Assembly (NCBI RefSeq): GCF_040939455.1
Contig: NC_134109.1
Span: forward strand, 53,720,001 to 53,784,000
DNA: 64,000 bases
Direction of reading: 5' to 3'
DNA from: Microcebus murinus
Lineage: Eukaryota > Chordata > Mammalia > Primates > Cheirogaleidae
The notes below the pieces were generated by a model, which saw only the letters and a program-made list of their open reading frames with translations, was not told the DNA's origin and searched no databases. Positions 61,806 to 64,000 of this stretch are shown piece after piece (position 1 is the stretch's first letter; each line of letters starts with the position of its first letter). Made by a program: the position numbers and the translations under genes.

Positions 61806-62335
61806 AAGATAAGATAAAATAATTAACCTAAAATGGGGTAGTATAATCTGTATTTTCAAAAACATATGTTGCTATTGGTATTTATTTAAGAAATGTGTTC
61901 CAATAAGTTTATTACATGCTAGAAAAAATGATAATAAGCAGCTGTCTCTACTGCCAGATCGACAGTCTCTAAGACATTCATGTGCACGCTCGTTCTCTCA
62001 GAGGTATACATAGTGTTCAATGTTTTCTTCTCCCCAAAGAATTCAGAAATATCCAGTCACTTACTCAAATGAATTATTGTATACCAACTACATACTAGCC
62101 CTAAGTTAATAATGAATTTACTTCAAAACTGCTTTCACAGTGATTTAAAAAATATATTATGTATAGCTTTATGTATTTCTGTTATTATCTCAATAATGTA
62201 TACTTCTAGATATGGTATTGAAGGGCAAATAGTACGAAGATGAATGATATGTGTGTATATATGTATCTATAAATGAGTGTTTATTTTGATAATGGTAACA
62301 ATTAAGTACAATTGCAAATGGAATACAATATATCC
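61806..62335. other. unassigned AT-rich DNA
   Basis: No gene or repeat recognised; upstream old L1 sequence is possible but not clear. Confidence 0.4.
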
Positions 62336-62337
62336 AT

Positions 62338-62605
62338 TAAAAATGAACTAGAAAGTCCTGGAGCTCTATTGCACAGCATGATGACTATAATTAATAGTAA
62401 TGATTTGTATATTTGAAATTGCCAGGAGAGTAGATTTTTAATGTTCTCACCTCAAACATATTGTAACTATAATAGGTGATTGGTATGTTAATTAGTTTGA
62501 TTTAATATTTTTACAATGTGCACATGCACTATATCAAAACATCAATTATGTACTATAAATATACATAATTTCATCAATTATACCTTAATACAGCTGTGGA
62601 AAAAA
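62338..62605 (+). mobile_element. old L1 (L1M/L1MA-type) 3' UTR, sense
   Basis: GAGCTCTATTGCACAGCATG, ATGACTATAATTAATAGTAATG, CACCTCAAACATATTGTAAC, ATGTTAATTAGTTTGATTTAA and ATATCAAAACATCAATTATG follow the old L1 3' UTR. Confidence 0.8.
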
Positions 62606-63280
62606 TGAACTTGGTATTTATGTTCTAATGTAGAAGGGTATTCATGATATATGAAGTGAATAAAAAAGAAATTGTGAGAATTCTACTTATACACATAGCA
62701 TAAATTCATTGTTATAAAATACATATACCATATGTATAATACATATACCATATAAATCATGTTAATATATATGACACATATATGGTACCTATATGTAAGC
62801 ATACACTATGTACATAAATTAGCATGAAAAATAGAAAAGAAGTTTTGAAATAACAAAAACAACTTTTTGTCTTTTTTATTTTTACCCAGACACTTCTATC
62901 TCTATTGTGCAGTAGTTAATTTTGCTATTTTTTCTCATCTTTTTAACAGCGTTATTTTATTTATTAATTAATTTATTTTTGCCTTTCTCCTAAGAGCCAT
63001 TTCCATTAGAAAATGAAAAATGTAGGCAGAAAGTGAAATAATTTACCTTTTGATAACAGCTCTGGCAAATTTGGCAGGAAAAATATTCTAACATATAGAC
63101 AAAATAAAGTGTCAGAATTCTTTGTATACATAAATCATCTATCCTTTCTCTAAATAACATTAACACCATGGACATGTGTAAAGTATCAGGAATTGTGCCA
63201 ATAGGTGCCACTGCTCTATCTCCATCAATCTGTTCAGAAGAAAATGAGGTCCCCTTCTTTGGGATTGCAGTGCTGCTGTC
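62606..63280. other. unassigned DNA with tandem ATACATATACCATAT motif at 62720-62755
   Basis: A short tandem or palindromic TATAC tract and AT-rich sequence. The 109-codon minus-strand frame at 62990-63319 has no domain I recognise. Confidence 0.4.
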
Positions 63281-63291
63281 CCTGTTGCTCT

Positions 63292-63306
63292 GGCACCCCC
63301 TGGTGG
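63292..63306 (-). promoter_or_regulatory. candidate CTCF binding motif
   Basis: The minus strand reads CCACCAGGGGGTGCC, one base from the classic CTCF core CCACCAGGGGGCGCC. The motif lies in a patch less AT-rich than its surroundings and outside recognised repeats. CTCF is the zinc-finger architectural factor that anchors chromatin loops; the motif orientation would be minus. Occupancy cannot be judged from sequence. Confidence 0.65.
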
Positions 63307-63730
63307 AGGAAAATCGCACAGATTAGGAGAATTGAGGAGTAATCCACCGGGAATCTGTTGTCTAGAAGATAAATGTGTGGCATTTTTCAGGTAACTTCTA
63401 TCATTGGAGCACTCTGAGATGAAAGTACATTTCGGTTACATTGATTTAGTGCTATGGCCCTCTGACAAAGGCATTGTTGGGCCCTCTGTGGCACAAGATT
63501 CTCTGTGCTTCCTGTGGGTTTTGAATATTTTGTAAAGCAGCTGTGCACAGTCAAGTTCAATATCCAGAGATGTAACAGATAAGGTCACAGAGAAAATCTG
63601 AAATACTGGATTCTCAGGATTAGACACATAGGTGTATGAGTCTGTGTGCATTTTTGGTTCATATTTGAAAGTTCTGTCCTGTAATCATACTGTCCCCAGA
63701 AGAGGCTCTTAAAGACAGAATTATTGAATT
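63307..63730. other. unassigned DNA
   Basis: Repeat-poor sequence with a 71-codon minus-strand frame at 63436-63651 that has no recognisable domain. Confidence 0.4.
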
Positions 63731-63734
63731 GCTA

Positions 63735-63935
63735 CAAGCTCAGGCTTTGGAGTTAGACAAATCTGGGCTTGTGTCTACCCTCACATTACTAATGTGTATA
63801 TCTTGAAGTCACCATCTATGAAGTACACATGATTTAACCAACATATTTCAGAGAAGTGTGAGAATTAAAAGACAATGCATGTAGAACACAGTGCTTAGCA
63901 TACATTAAGCACTTAATAAATTAGTGATACCCATA
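63735..63935 (+). mobile_element. MIR SINE
   Basis: CTCAGGCTTTGGAGTTAGACAAATCTGGGCTTG, TCTTGAAGTCACCATCTATGAAG and the 3' end AGTGCTTAGCATACATTAAGC, ACTTAATAAATTAGTG follow the MIR layout closely. Confidence 0.85.
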
Positions 63936-64000
63936 GATTTTTTTTAAGATGCAAGTAAAATACTTTGTTTCTTTGAGTTCTTTAATTTTAATACTGTAAA

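Noticed and set aside
62990..63319. A 109-codon minus-strand frame as a candidate small protein
   Set aside because: No domain, no supporting splice sites, and the CTCF-like motif lies inside it; length is within chance for this composition.

Overview
The window is about 64 kb of AT-rich mammalian nuclear DNA with no protein-coding gene I can support. The longest open frames (up to 144 codons) are relics of transposons or chance frames in low-complexity DNA. It reads as intergenic or deep-intronic sequence, a gene-poor repeat archive.

Organism: very probably a strepsirrhine primate, most likely a Malagasy lemur. Six dimeric 7SL-derived Alu SINEs are present, all carrying the linker with the palindrome TTAATTGGCCAATTAA (or its remnants), a configuration I associate with lemur Alus. 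Five LINE-1 copies end in a shared 3' tail reading approximately TTTGTACCCCCATAATAT before the poly(A), unlike human L1PA tails. Older mammal-wide repeats (MIR, L2, MER5A, MER20, MLT1/MaLR, mariner, L1M) fill in between. Family names come from recalled consensus patterns, not a database search.

Layout. 1-5.6 kb: a degenerate mariner and an antisense L1. 5.6-12 kb: Alu, three MIRs, an LTR, MER20, then a near-perfect inverted duplication. 12.8-15.2 kb: a 5'-truncated L1 with dead ORF2. 16-23.5 kb: a DNA transposon, two Alus and two L1 blocks with joined antisense and sense parts, each bounded by matching short direct repeats. 25-27.3 kb: Alu, an antisense old L1, and an L1 that holds both a second L1 3' end with its own target-site duplication and a 107-bp copy of sequence 1.1 kb upstream. 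27.3-31 kb: mostly unassigned, with a candidate conserved noncoding stretch. 31-33.8 kb: a very decayed L1 cut by a probable LTR, a Tigger-like element and a second near-perfect inverted duplication. 35-41.7 kb: L1 tails and a mariner transposase relic. 42-51 kb: MIR/L2/LTR fragments and a palindromic MITE. 51.7-57 kb: antisense ancient LINE sequence, in which the same LINE region occurs twice, split by two Alus. 57-64 kb: MaLR LTRs, a mariner terminal repeat, MER5A, an L1M tail, a strong CTCF-like motif and a MIR.

No operons, CRISPR arrays, tRNA or rRNA genes were seen, and I found no new gene system. The most unusual signals are three local templated duplications (two inverted, one direct), an 80-bp hairpin bounded by 12-bp direct repeats, and an exon-like 138-bp open segment with good splice-site context.
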